From an uncultured Oscillospiraceae bacterium (GTDB taxonomy: Bacteria; Bacillota; Clostridia; Oscillospirales; Ruminococcaceae), in contig CAKSEY010000013.1 of the NCBI GenBank assembly GCA_934448295.1, positions 38,785 through 102,784 on the forward strand: DNA of 64,000 nucleotides, in the 5' to 3' direction. Within the stretch, counting starts at the first letter, position 1; every line of letters begins with the position of its first letter. A model generated the notes under the pieces. It ran no database searches. It was not told the DNA's origin and saw only the letters and a list, made by a program, of their open reading frames with translations. The translations under genes were made by a program, and so were the position numbers. This document shows, in pieces, positions 44,293-53,173 of this stretch.

Positions 44293-45884
44293 TCGCTTTC
44301 CTCCCGTATGCCGAGCCGCGCAAGCTGCCGGAATATATCCTCCTGCAAAGCCGCGCTTTCCTCGCTGAGCCGCCGGAGCTCACCTGCGCAGCGCCCAAGC
44401 TCCCGGGTGAATTCCTCGTGGGAAAGCGCGTTTTCCGTCTGCTTCACGCTGAAATACTGCCCGGCGGAAAGGGAGTAGTTTCTGGCTTTTATCCTTTCGT
44501 GGGGAACGACGATGGAGAAATCCTCGATATTTTCCCGGCGGCGGAACGCGCTGATTATCCGCTCGGCCTCCTCGCTGCGCAGGCGGCGCCGCTGGATCCC
44601 GTTGTCGCGGTAATCCTCGCCGAGCTCTGCTGCGTTTATCAGCACGGCTTCCCGGGCTTTCCCGGAGTTGTCCAGGAACAGCACCGACACGTTCGTCCCG
44701 GTGGAGGCGAACAGGTTTGAGGGCATACTTATGCAGCCGTAAATCAGGTGAGCGTCTGTCAGGTGGCGGAGAATGGCGTTTTCCACCCCATTTTTCGCCA
44801 TGACGAAGCCGGTCGGGACGACCACCGCCGCCCTGCCTCCGGTCTTCATGGAGTTTATAACGTGCTGGAGAAAGCAGGTGTAGACCGCCATGCTTTCTTT
44901 CTTTTTCGCAGGGACTTTCGGGACTCCCGCCCAGAAGCGCCCCGGCATGGCGGCAAGCTGTTCCCGGGCGTCCGAAAAATCCATCCTGAACGGGGGATTG
45001 GATACCACGAAATCAAACCGCCTGAGGGTCGTTCCGTCCGCTTCCCGGTGGAATGGAGTGAGCAGCGTATCGCCTTGCACGGCGTTGTCCAGGGAATCGG
45101 TCAGACCGTTCAGGATAAGGTTCAGCTTCAGCATTTTGCTGCTTCGCTGGGAAATGTCCTGGGCGAATATGCCGCAGCGCCCGCTCCCGAGCTGGTGGGC
45201 GAGCGCCATCAGCAGCGTTCCGGTCCCGGCGGAGGGGTCGTAACATTCCAGAAAGCCGTCCGGCGCTCCGTCAGCCAGCAGCCGCGCCATTATTCCGGCG
45301 ACGGAATGAGGGGTGTAGTATTCCGCGTATTTCCCGCCGCCCGCCGTGTTGTAGTCCTTTATAAGATACTCGAAAATATCCGCGAAGAAGTCGTATCCGC
45401 AGGAGAAAGTCTCCTCAAACGAGAACCCGTTCAGCTTTTCAACGACCGCCGCTGCGAACGGTGCGCGCTGAGATTCGTCCATCACGAACGGAGTTATCCG
45501 CTCGAACAGCGGGACGCGGGTCTGCTGCGCGGTGCGGGTGAAGAATACATCGCCGTTCTGGTCGGAAATCGCAGTCATCGCGTTGTCAAACAACCGGTCG
45601 AAATCCGGGCGGCTGCGCTGCTCCCACAGGTCGCGGACGCGCTGCCCCGGGAACAGCCGGGGGACATCCGCCGGGAGCCTGCCGAGAAGCTCCCGGTATT
45701 CATGCTCCGTGCGGGGAGCGCCCCCCTGCTTCCCAAGCTCATGCGACAGCTTGTCGTCAAGGAATTTGTACAGGAAAACCTGCGTGATTATTTTGTATTC
45801 GTTGCCATCGTTGCCGAGTCCGTAGCTTCTGCACACGGATTTCAGCGCGTCAATGAGCGATATTGTTTTCTGTCTTATATCCAT
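44289..45884 (-). CDS. hsdM: type I restriction-modification DNA methyltransferase HsdM
   Basis: 531 residues. N-terminal helical HsdM_N domain (YKIITQVFLYKFLDDKLSHE), then an N6-adenine methyltransferase: SAM motif DPSAGTGTLLMALAHQLG and catalytic NPPF at 296-299 (FDFVVSNPPFRMDF), plus AAVVVPTGFVMAKNG. It methylates adenine at the site chosen by HsdS. There is no hsdR on either side: upstream is a lipase-like gene 2 bases away, downstream only hsdS. So this is a solitary modification pair in this window, possibly epigenetic or the remnant of a full system. Confidence 0.9.
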   Translation of the reverse strand: MDIRQKTISLIDALKSVCRSYGLGNDGNEYKIITQVFLYKFLDDKLSHELGKQGGAPRTEHEYRELLGRLPADVPRLFPGQRVRDLWEQRSRPDFDRLFDNAMTAISDQNGDVFFTRTAQQTRVPLFERITPFVMDESQRAPFAAAVVEKLNGFSFEETFSCGYDFFADIFEYLIKDYNTAGGGKYAEYYTPHSVAGIMARLLADGAPDGFLECYDPSAGTGTLLMALAHQLGSGRCGIFAQDISQRSSKMLKLNLILNGLTDSLDNAVQGDTLLTPFHREADGTTLRRFDFVVSNPPFRMDFSDAREQLAAMPGRFWAGVPKVPAKKKESMAVYTCFLQHVINSMKTGGRAAVVVPTGFVMAKNGVENAILRHLTDAHLIYGCISMPSNLFASTGTNVSVLFLDNSGKAREAVLINAAELGEDYRDNGIQRRRLRSEEAERIISAFRRRENIEDFSIVVPHERIKARNYSLSAGQYFSVKQTENALSHEEFTRELGRCAGELRRLSEESAALQEDIFRQLARLGIREESE

Positions 45885-45886
45885 TT

Positions 45887-47323
45887 TTATAGTCCGCGCT
45901 CCTTCAGCCCGTGGACGAGCTGCACATAGAATTCCCGAACGTCAAAGCCCGGGATATCCTCGCGGTTGAGGTCGATAACGTCCGCGTGGGTTATGCCGCG
46001 CTTTCCCTTCGGGTGAAGCACCGTGAAGCTCTCGCCCCAGGGCGCGGAGGTCAGCGCCACAAGCCCGTCGTTGTCGCCGTCGTATTTCTTGACGAGCGGG
46101 TAGGAGAGATTCAGCGGGAAGCGCCCGCTCTTGGAGTGATTCGCGTGGGAGCCTACGCTCTGGTACAGCACGCCGGGTACGTCCGGGGTTTCCGCGTTGA
46201 ACTGCTCGCAGCGGCTGTTTGTGAGGTCTGTGACCGCTTCAAGGAAATCCGGGTGCGGGTCGCCGAGCCGCCTGAACGCGCTGTTGTAGATCTTCTCCAC
46301 GGTTTTCACGAACTTCTCCGGCGCGTTGTTCAGCAGATATTCCGCGAAAATACAGCCGTGGTGCGGCGTGTTTATCGTGGTCAGCGAGGCGACGTACTTA
46401 TCGGCTCCCAGCCGCGAGATGGCATATCTGGAATCCAGCCCGCCCTTGGAGTGCGCGATGATGTTCACCTTACCGCAGCCGGTTTTCTGTACGAGGTGCT
46501 CAATGCGCTCCGCAAGCTCCCTTGCGCTGACGCCTACCGCCGCCGCGGACTGCTGTTCGCCGTAGAATATCTCGGCTCCGTTGGCTTCAAGCTCTGCGGG
46601 AATCCTGCCCCAGTAATTCAGCACCTTGCTGTCCCGGAAGAACACCCCGTGCACCAGCAGGAGCGGGTATTTCGTGCGGCATATCTGCTCGTCATGGCGC
46701 TCTTGATTGAGGAGCGCCTTTTCTGTTTCAAAATCACATTCCCGGCGGACTATGCGGTAGATGATCGCCAGCATTACGAGGTTCGCGGGGGTTATCATGC
46801 CCAGCGCGATCCCCCATGCGCGGTACTTCACGCCCAGCCGCACAGAGGTGCAGTACACCCGGATAATTCCGTTCCAGAATATTACAAGCTCCGTCAGGAA
46901 CAGCACGACCCCGGAGGCTATCGCGGGAACGGCGGGAATGACTTCCGCAAGGACTCCCCACAGAGTGAATCCGGCGATCACGAGCGAGGCAGTCCCGGTG
47001 ACAAAGAACGCGAGTATCTGCTCCGTGCCGTCCCCCATGACCTTCAGCCGGAATGTCGGATATTTCCGCAGCGAGGGGTAGATACAATATATAACGAGGT
47101 ATATCAGGAACAGCGTTATCAGGATTATCCGCAGCGGGAGCGGCGCGTCCTCCAGCCAGAAGAGCAGGGGACTGACAATCCCGGCGATTATGAGGAGATA
47201 ATGTACCAGCCGGACGGTTCCGTTCGCGTATTTTCCCAGCCCGGACTGCACCTTGTCCGTTGCTATTGCCGCCAGTCTTTCGGCCTCCTGTATCAGAGTT
47301 ATCAGCCCCGCAAAGAACCTCAT
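45887..47323 (-). CDS. membrane-anchored alpha/beta hydrolase (triacylglycerol lipase-like)
   Basis: 478 residues. The N-terminal part (about 30-200) holds several hydrophobic helices (VHYLLIIAGIVSPLLFWL, IILITLFLIYLVIYCI, FVTGTASLVIAGFTLWG, SGVVLFLTELVIFW). The rest is a lipase-type domain: LLLVHGVFFRD (oxyanion hole), nucleophile elbow NIIAHSKGGLDSRY (Ser about 293), NTPHHG, and VKKYDGDNDGLV and GITHADVI with the probable acid and His. It overlaps the HD gene by 4 bases, so the two are translationally coupled. Substrate unknown. Confidence 0.8.
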   Translation of the reverse strand: MRFFAGLITLIQEAERLAAIATDKVQSGLGKYANGTVRLVHYLLIIAGIVSPLLFWLEDAPLPLRIILITLFLIYLVIYCIYPSLRKYPTFRLKVMGDGTEQILAFFVTGTASLVIAGFTLWGVLAEVIPAVPAIASGVVLFLTELVIFWNGIIRVYCTSVRLGVKYRAWGIALGMITPANLVMLAIIYRIVRRECDFETEKALLNQERHDEQICRTKYPLLLVHGVFFRDSKVLNYWGRIPAELEANGAEIFYGEQQSAAAVGVSARELAERIEHLVQKTGCGKVNIIAHSKGGLDSRYAISRLGADKYVASLTTINTPHHGCIFAEYLLNNAPEKFVKTVEKIYNSAFRRLGDPHPDFLEAVTDLTNSRCEQFNAETPDVPGVLYQSVGSHANHSKSGRFPLNLSYPLVKKYDGDNDGLVALTSAPWGESFTVLHPKGKRGITHADVIDLNREDIPGFDVREFYVQLVHGLKERGL

Positions 47324-47820
47324 GAGTTGTTCTCCGCAAGCCCGAAAACGGTTTTCAGGAGCCTGCCGCCCGCTTTCGTGCGGAATATCTTTTTATACGC
47401 GGAGGTCACAGCGTTCATTGAAGCGCCGTCCTCGTAGAGATTCACGATGAAATCCGCCTCAATGAGCATCTGGAGGTCTCTGCCCTCAATGTTGTCGTAG
47501 GTGTGGTGATGGGCTATCATGTAGCATATCCGCTCGATATCCTGCGGGATAAATCCGAGCTCCGTCAGCATTTTCTCCGCTTCGGGAGGGCCAAGGCGCT
47601 CCTGGAGCTTCCCGCCGCATTCGCCGTACTGCGCTTCTGCGGGCTTTATGCCGATATCGTGGACGAGCGCGGCGCATTCCAGCACGAATTGCTCGTGCTC
47701 CGGCAGGTTCTCGCGCAGCCCGATGTACCGCGCAAAGGCGTGCACCTTGATGAAGTGCTGTATCCTTTTCGGGTCGCCGCAGTAGTATTCTATCATCTTT
47801 TCTGTTAGCTTCTGTACCAT
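47320..47820 (-). CDS. HD-domain phosphohydrolase
   Basis: 166 residues. Metal-binding HD pattern: H22 or H27 in IQHFIKVHAFARYIG, CAALVHDIGIKPAE (the HD pair), CYMIAHHHTYDN and ADFIVNLYED (final Asp). This is the HDIG-type arrangement for small nucleotide or phosphate ester hydrolysis. I start it at the ATG at 47820, preceded by AGAGGTAAC; longer frames run into intergenic DNA. It is the first gene of a minus-strand operon with the lipase-like gene and possibly hsdM-hsdS. Substrate unknown. Confidence 0.8.
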   Translation of the reverse strand: MVQKLTEKMIEYYCGDPKRIQHFIKVHAFARYIGLRENLPEHEQFVLECAALVHDIGIKPAEAQYGECGGKLQERLGPPEAEKMLTELGFIPQDIERICYMIAHHHTYDNIEGRDLQMLIEADFIVNLYEDGASMNAVTSAYKKIFRTKAGGRLLKTVFGLAENNS

Positions 47821-47953
47821 ATTGTTACCTCTGTTCAATGTAATTGCTCCCCTTGCTATATTGTACCATAAAATCCCGAATAATTCAACATGAAAAGGGG
47901 AAAATATCATTAAGTAATGCCCGGATTTCGGGGAAAGGAACGGGGGAAAGAAA

Positions 47954-49435
47954 ATGTCTGAAAACGTACACACGGCGCTTCCGCCGGAGCTTCCGATAGA
48001 TAGTTCGCTCGACAAAAATCTTGAACGGGTAAAGGCCATGACCGGCGGCTCGTCCGACGTGATAATCAAGAACGGAGCGATGTGCGGACAGAAAATAGCG
48101 GTGCTCACCTGCGAGGGAATGACCAGCACCGACACGCTGGCGCAGCTTATTTACAGCAAGCTGAATAACCTCGGCGATGAAAAAACGTTGCCGCCTGACG
48201 AGATAATGGCGCGGATGTTCGGCGATTACCTCATTGCGGCGGAGCAGCTCGAGGTCAAAAATCTCGGCGACCTGATACTGAAAATGCAGAGCGGCTTCGC
48301 GATAATCCTTGTGGACGGCTGCACCCGGGCGATAGCGATAGGAATTCAGGGCTATCCCGCGCGCGGAGTGGACGAGCCCTCCGGGGAGCTGAACGTGCGC
48401 GGCAGCCGCGAGGGCTTCGTGGAGGTAATACGGCGCAACATGGCGCTGATCCGCCGCCGCATAAAATCTCCCACTCTGGTGTTTGAGATGTCGGTGATCG
48501 GCGAACGAAGCAACACGGATATCTGCCTGTGCTACCTCAGCGACAAGGTCTCGCCGAAGCTGCTGGAGGACGTGAAGCGCCGCCTGAGATCCGTGAAGCT
48601 CAACACGATACTGGAGAGCGGCTATCTCCAGCCGTTTTTAGAGGGGAGCGGCGGGTGGTTTTTTTCGGAGTGCGGCACCTGCGAACGCCCGGACAGCTTT
48701 GCGGCGAAGCTCTACGAGGGGCGCGTGGGTATCCTGGTGGACGGAACTCCGTTCGCGCTGACCGTGCCGTACCTCTTTATAGAGAACTTCCAGACGCTGG
48801 ACGACTACACGCAGAAGCCGTTTTATGCGCTCTTTATAAGAATAGTGCGGCTTGCCGCGTATTTCATCACGCTGTTTCTGCCGGGAGCTTATGTGGCGAT
48901 AGCCTCTTACAGCCCGGAAATGCTCCCGTCGTCGCTGCTGCTGAATCTTGCTGCGGCTGAGCAGACCGCCCCCTATTCGCTTATGGCGGAATGCCTGCTG
49001 ATACACTTCCTGTACGAAATACTCCGCGAGGCAGGAATAAGGCTGCCGCGCCCGATTGGTCATGCAATAGGGGTCGTTGGCGGTATCGTCATCGGGGATA
49101 TCACGGTGAACGCCGGACTGGTGGGGGCTCCTATGGTGCTCATTGTGGCGCTGAGCGGGCTTTGCAGCTTCGTTGTTCCAGCGCTGTACGAGCGCACGGT
49201 GGTGCTGAGATTCATCTATATCCTCGCGGGCGGGATATTCGGGCTGTTCGGGCTGCTTCTGGCGGCGGGGGTCATTCTAATAAAGATGTGTTCGCTTAAC
49301 ACCTACGGAGTGCCGTATATGGCGCCCATCTCCCCGTTCTCCCCGAGGAGTTCCCGGGATATGCTGGTAAGAGCGGGCTGGCGGCGGCTCCAGAAGGGCG
49401 ACGTAACTCTTCAGGGACTTAACGGCAGCCATTGA
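47954..49435 (+). CDS. spore germination receptor A subunit (GerA/GerKA family)
   Basis: 493 residues. The N-terminal soluble domain (about 1-280) carries conserved GerA blocks (SSDVIIKNGAMCGQKIAVLT, GFAIILVDGCTRAIAIGIQG, ESGYLQPFLE). Hydrophobic helices follow (AAYFITLFLPGAYVAI, GHAIGVVGGIVIGDITVNAG, FIYILAGGIFGLFGLLLAAG), with the conserved PTALLxxE-like region changed to APYSLMAECL. Start ATG after GGGGGAAAG. First gene of a complete A-B-C germinant receptor operon that would sit in the spore inner membrane and sense a nutrient. Germinant unknown. Confidence 0.9.
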   Translation: MSENVHTALPPELPIDSSLDKNLERVKAMTGGSSDVIIKNGAMCGQKIAVLTCEGMTSTDTLAQLIYSKLNNLGDEKTLPPDEIMARMFGDYLIAAEQLEVKNLGDLILKMQSGFAIILVDGCTRAIAIGIQGYPARGVDEPSGELNVRGSREGFVEVIRRNMALIRRRIKSPTLVFEMSVIGERSNTDICLCYLSDKVSPKLLEDVKRRLRSVKLNTILESGYLQPFLEGSGGWFFSECGTCERPDSFAAKLYEGRVGILVDGTPFALTVPYLFIENFQTLDDYTQKPFYALFIRIVRLAAYFITLFLPGAYVAIASYSPEMLPSSLLLNLAAAEQTAPYSLMAECLLIHFLYEILREAGIRLPRPIGHAIGVVGGIVIGDITVNAGLVGAPMVLIVALSGLCSFVVPALYERTVVLRFIYILAGGIFGLFGLLLAAGVILIKMCSLNTYGVPYMAPISPFSPRSSRDMLVRAGWRRLQKGDVTLQGLNGSH

Positions 49436-49447
49436 GCGAGGGTTGAT

Positions 49448-50374
49448 ATGAACGAGAATTCACACAAAATAAGCGCGGCGCAGCTTTTCTGCATTCTTCT
49501 GCTGATGAGGGTCACGGCGGAGCTGGTGTACCCCACGGCGGGAGGCTTCGGCGGCAGCGGAGTTCTGGCGGTGCTCACCGCGGAGCTTATACGCTTCCTG
49601 CTGGCTCTGCCGGTGCTGATATATTCCTTCAATGGCAGGAGCTTCTACGCGGCGATATGGCGGAAGAACCGCTTTTTCGGCTGGGCTTCCTCGATAGGAG
49701 CGGCGCTGCTTCTTTTCGTATTTGTCGCGCGCACGCTGATTTATACGGCGCAGTTCGTGCAGAGAAATCTGCTTAACCGCACCTCGGTGCTGCTTATAAT
49801 CGCGCTTCTGGTGGGATTCGCGGTATACGCGGCGGTAAAGGGCTGCGAGGCTCTCGCAAGGGCGGGAGTGCTGTTCATGGCGGCGGCAGCGGCGGTCACG
49901 CTGCTTGTTATAATAGGAGATATCCCGTACTTTGACGCGGGACGGGATATGCCGGAGTGGACGTTCGACACGTTCCTGACCGACGGCGCGGCGCGGCTGA
50001 TACGCGGCGGGGAATACCTGGTTTTCGCGGCGCTGCTGCCCTACGTCCGGGAGACCGGAGACACAAAAAAGACCCGCGCCGGTTCGGCGGGACTGTGGTT
50101 CGCGCTGGGCAGCGCAGTGGTAAGCTCGGCGCTGTGCCTGTTTTTCGGGGCGGTGCTCGGGGAGTACTGCTCTATGACGGAGTACCCGGCGGCAGCGGCG
50201 GCTTCGCTGTCGGATATCATTCTGTTCAAGCGGCTGGACGGGCTGTTCTGCGCGCTGTGGGCGCTTTGCGCGGCTTTCAGAATGGGCGCGATGGCTTTCG
50301 CAGGATTCGCGGTAATATCGGAGTGCGCCTCCTGCGCTGACAGGCAGGCAGCCGGAAAGGAGAGCTGCGCATGA
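49448..50374 (+). CDS. spore germination receptor B subunit (GerB/GerKB, amino-acid permease fold)
   Basis: 308 residues, almost entirely transmembrane helices (about 8 to 9), an APC-superfamily transporter fold: ISAAQLFCILLLMRVTAELV, LLLFVFVARTLIYTAQFV, FMAAAAAVTLLVIIGDIPYF, LWFALGSAVVSSALCLFFGA. Shorter than the usual 360-370 residues, lacking roughly the last helices. It nevertheless ends cleanly with a 4-base overlap onto gerC, so this is a natural short form or an old deletion. It starts 12 bases after gerA with GAGGG as ribosome site. Predicted to bind the germinant in the membrane. Confidence 0.85.
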   Translation: MNENSHKISAAQLFCILLLMRVTAELVYPTAGGFGGSGVLAVLTAELIRFLLALPVLIYSFNGRSFYAAIWRKNRFFGWASSIGAALLLFVFVARTLIYTAQFVQRNLLNRTSVLLIIALLVGFAVYAAVKGCEALARAGVLFMAAAAAVTLLVIIGDIPYFDAGRDMPEWTFDTFLTDGAARLIRGGEYLVFAALLPYVRETGDTKKTRAGSAGLWFALGSAVVSSALCLFFGAVLGEYCSMTEYPAAAAASLSDIILFKRLDGLFCALWALCAAFRMGAMAFAGFAVISECASCADRQAAGKESCA

Positions 50375-51288
50375 AAGGCACTTTCGCGGCAATGATTCTG
50401 CTTGCAACGCTGCTGCTTGCGGGCTGCGACGCAACGGAGCTCGGCAGGCGCGCGGTGATACAGGCGGCAGCCGTGGACTACGCAGACGGCGAGTACACGG
50501 TGAGCGCGCTGATGTTCAGCTCCGGCGGCAGCGGGGAAATAGACGCCTCTGACGAAAACGTGATAAAGGTCACGGGAACCGGCGCGACCTTTGCGGCGGC
50601 GCTGGACGATATCTCGATGGTGGACGGCAAGGATATCTTTTTTAACGAAAACAAGCTCCTTATTATAGGGAGAGGGTTTGCCGAGGGAGATCTCACCCCG
50701 GTGCTGGAGGTGCTGACCCGGGAGCTGCGGTGCAGTCTGAATATGCTGGTGTGCAGCTCCGACGACCCTGAGCTGCTGACCGATCTGCACTTTACCGAGG
50801 GGATAACCTCCGCTGAAAAGCCGGTGAGCATGATAGAAAACGCGTATCGCTCCGGAAATTCCCCGAGGACTTATCTCCTCGACCTGCTGAACGGCACCGC
50901 CGCCGGGAAAAGCGTGCTGATACCGCAGTTCGCCTACACGGAAAACGGCTACGGCATGACCCCGGACGAAAACGGGGCGACCGCAGTGCTGTGTGGTTCC
51001 AGGGAGTTTTCCGGCGGGCGGCTCGGCAGGCGGCTCGACATAGTCGAAACCACCGGGGCAATGATGCTCTCCGGGGAGACGGACAGGGTGCAGTTCAGCT
51101 TTTCCCACGGCGGAAAGGAGTTCGGCTGCGTGGCTGAAAATATCCGCGTGGAAGCGCTCCCGGACGGGGACATCAGCATTTCTGCGAACCTCCGCCGCAG
51201 GAACGGGGAAAAGCTCCCGAAGGAGCTGAGCACCGCCGCCATGGAGGAGCTCCACTATCTGATAAGCGCGGCTATTGACGCAGAATAA
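50371..51288 (+). CDS. spore germination receptor C subunit (Ger(x)C lipoprotein)
   Basis: 305 residues. Lipoprotein signal with lipobox LAGC (MKGTFAAMILLATLLLAGC), then the canonical GerC opening ELGRRAVIQAAAVDY and LMFSSGG, followed by GRGFAEGDLTPVLEVLTREL and SVLIPQF. Shorter than typical GerC (about 370-400 residues) mainly at the C-terminus. The start overlaps the gerB stop by 4 bases. It completes the receptor at the outer face of the spore inner membrane. Confidence 0.85.
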   Translation: MKGTFAAMILLATLLLAGCDATELGRRAVIQAAAVDYADGEYTVSALMFSSGGSGEIDASDENVIKVTGTGATFAAALDDISMVDGKDIFFNENKLLIIGRGFAEGDLTPVLEVLTRELRCSLNMLVCSSDDPELLTDLHFTEGITSAEKPVSMIENAYRSGNSPRTYLLDLLNGTAAGKSVLIPQFAYTENGYGMTPDENGATAVLCGSREFSGGRLGRRLDIVETTGAMMLSGETDRVQFSFSHGGKEFGCVAENIRVEALPDGDISISANLRRRNGEKLPKELSTAAMEELHYLISAAIDAE

Positions 51289-51296
51289 CACCTTCC

Positions 51297-51330
51297 GGCG
51301 GGCTTACTGTGAGTCCGCCAACGCGGTTTT
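51297..51330 (+). terminator. possible terminator of the ger operon
   Basis: Stem GGCGGGCT / AGTCCGCC (one G-U pair) 9 bases after the gerC stop, with GCGGTTTTGTG following. No gene in 51331-51429. Confidence 0.45.
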
Positions 51331-51429
51331 GTGCGATAACAGAGCCGTTTTCCGGGATTTATTGTGATTTTCAACAAAAGAATGTTGAAAACTTTATGCT
51401 AAATTTGGCTAATTTTTTTCGGAAAACAC

Positions 51430-51458
51430 TTGACTTTTTCGCAAATCTGTGTTAAATT
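51430..51458 (+). promoter_or_regulatory. promoter of the hrcA operon
   Basis: TTGACT, 17 bases, TAAATT directly upstream of the CIRCE operator. The -10 box is imperfect. Confidence 0.6.
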
Positions 51459-51462
51459 ATAT

Positions 51463-51489
51463 TTAGCACTCAGAGAGATAGAGTGCTAA
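51463..51489 (+). promoter_or_regulatory. CIRCE operator (HrcA binding site)
   Basis: Perfect CIRCE: TTAGCACTC, nine bases, GAGTGCTAA. Located at the expected transcription start and 21 bases before hrcA. HrcA bound here represses the operon until heat or unfolded protein titrates GroE. Confidence 0.97.
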
Positions 51490-51510
51490 AGATACGAGGA
51501 AGGTGGTCAG

Positions 51511-52590
51511 ATGGATACCAGGTCAATGAAAATACTCTCAGCGATAGTTGACGAGTATATCAGAACAGGCGAGCCTGTCGGTTCAAAGGCGCTTGCCGAA
51601 AAACCGGATATCTCGGTTTCCTCTGCTACGATAAGGAACACGATGGCGGCGCTGGAGCAGGAGGGTTATCTCGACCACCCGCACACTTCCGCCGGCAGAG
51701 TTCCCACCTACAAGGGCTATCGGTTCTACATCGACAACCTGATGGATCCCGTCCCGCTTGAGGAATCCGCTATTCGGGAGATAGACGAACTCCTCGAAAA
51801 CGCGGTGCGCGACAGCAGCTCCACCCCGGAGGAGGCTCTGATACAGAGTGCGTCCTCGGCGCTTGCGGAGGTTACAAACTGCGCAACGTTCTCAACGAAC
51901 CATGTGGCGCAGTTCTCCGTTATCACAAAGGTGGACGTTATCCCCACGGGACGGCGTATGTACGTCCTGCTGATGATAACCAGCAGCGGCGCGATAAAGA
52001 ACCGCGTCTGCCGTATGCAGTTCGACCTGACGAACGAGCAGATGGAGTTCTTCTCCAGCTTCGTCCGCAGCAATCTCCAGGGCGTGAACCTTGAAGAAAT
52101 GACCGATGAATACATCGCGAAGCTGACCGAGGCTCTGGGAGCCTATATGGTGACGCTTTCGCCCCTGCTCAACGCAGTACACGAGCTTTCAAACGACCTC
52201 ATGCAGGACAGCGTCGAGGTCTCCGGTCAGACGAACCTGCTGGAGTGCCAGGAGTTCCCGGTGGTGGACGTTATGAAGTTCCTGGAGAACAAAAACGAGC
52301 TTTCAGCGCTGCTGGACGACACGTTCTCGGGGATCAGCATAAAGTTCGGCGGGGAGGACGATTCCGATACATTCGCGATAGGAAATTCGAGCTTCGTGAG
52401 CGGCACCTACTACAAGGACGGCAAGCCCGCGGGAACGCTCGGAGTTATCGGCCCGATGAGGCTGGACTACCGCAGGGTGATTCCTTATATCGAGTATTTA
52501 AGCAACAAGATCACCAGGCTGCTGTCTGAAGAAACGGATCAGCCGCCTCAGATAGAAAGCGAGGTCAAGGACAATGGAGAACAGCGATAG
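51511..52590 (+). CDS. hrcA: heat-inducible transcription repressor HrcA
   Basis: 359 residues. N-terminal winged helix (MDTRSMKILSAIVDEYIRTG, SSATIRNTMAALEQEGYL, HTSAGRVPTYKGYRFYID) recognising CIRCE, then the GAF-like effector domain (GTYYKDGKPAGTLGVIGPMR, RVIPYIEYLS). Start ATG follows AGGAAGGTGG. First gene of the classical Firmicutes order hrcA-grpE-dnaK-dnaJ, and self-regulated through the CIRCE immediately upstream. It overlaps grpE by 17 bases. Confidence 0.97.
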   Translation: MDTRSMKILSAIVDEYIRTGEPVGSKALAEKPDISVSSATIRNTMAALEQEGYLDHPHTSAGRVPTYKGYRFYIDNLMDPVPLEESAIREIDELLENAVRDSSSTPEEALIQSASSALAEVTNCATFSTNHVAQFSVITKVDVIPTGRRMYVLLMITSSGAIKNRVCRMQFDLTNEQMEFFSSFVRSNLQGVNLEEMTDEYIAKLTEALGAYMVTLSPLLNAVHELSNDLMQDSVEVSGQTNLLECQEFPVVDVMKFLENKNELSALLDDTFSGISIKFGGEDDSDTFAIGNSSFVSGTYYKDGKPAGTLGVIGPMRLDYRRVIPYIEYLSNKITRLLSEETDQPPQIESEVKDNGEQR

Positions 52591-53110
52591 CAAGGAACTG
52601 GAGCAGAACGTACAGCCCGAAGAAGCCCCCGCAGAGGAAGCGGCAGAAGCCGAGATCGTTGACGAACAGTCAGACGCGGACGAAAAGCTCGCCAAGGAGC
52701 TTGCACAGGTAAAGGATCAGCTTTTGAGGACAATGGCGGAATACGACAACCACCGGAAGCGCACGGCCAAAGAAAAGCTGGAGCTTCGCGCGGATATCGT
52801 CAGCAGCGTGGTTTCGGATTTCCTGCCGGTCATGGATAATCTCGAAAGAGCGCTTGAGGCGGATTGCTCCGACGAGAATTACAAGCAGGGCGTTCAGATG
52901 ATATACGACAGCTTCATGGGGGTTCTCGCGAAACTGGGCGTAACTGAGATCAAGAGCGACGGCGCTGATTTCGACCCGCAGCTGCACCAGGCGGTACAGA
53001 GGGTGGACGACGACAGCGTTGAAAGCGGCAAGGTCGCAAAGACTTTCGCCAAGGGCTACAAGATAAACGACAAGGTGATAAGATTCGCCATGGTTGCGGT
53101 AGCCAATTAA
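52574..53110 (+). CDS. grpE: nucleotide exchange factor GrpE
   Basis: 178 residues. Acidic, disordered N-terminus, long coiled-coil (LAKELAQVKDQLLRTMAEYD), then the GrpE head (PVMDNLERAL, GVQMIYDSFMGVLAKLGVTE, FDPQLHQAVQ, GYKINDKVIRFAMVAV). Releases ADP from DnaK. It starts inside the end of hrcA. Confidence 0.96.
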   Translation: MENSDSKELEQNVQPEEAPAEEAAEAEIVDEQSDADEKLAKELAQVKDQLLRTMAEYDNHRKRTAKEKLELRADIVSSVVSDFLPVMDNLERALEADCSDENYKQGVQMIYDSFMGVLAKLGVTEIKSDGADFDPQLHQAVQRVDDDSVESGKVAKTFAKGYKINDKVIRFAMVAVAN

Positions 53111-53173
53111 AACAAGCATAATTACATTTTCATAGCATGACATCATGCATACAAAAGAATGGAGGAATTCATT

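Noticed and set aside
44748..45929. 393-residue open frame opposite hsdM
   Set aside because: Antisense shadow in GC-rich DNA; hsdM motifs are unambiguous.
45911..47437. 508-residue open frame on the plus strand opposite the lipase-like gene
   Set aside because: It is antisense to a gene with clear motifs, rich in Arg/His/Gln as expected from GC-rich codon shadows, and has no domain or ribosome site.
50041..51291. 416-residue open frame opposite gerB and gerC
   Set aside because: Antisense shadow; the ger operon has overlaps, ribosome sites and family motifs.
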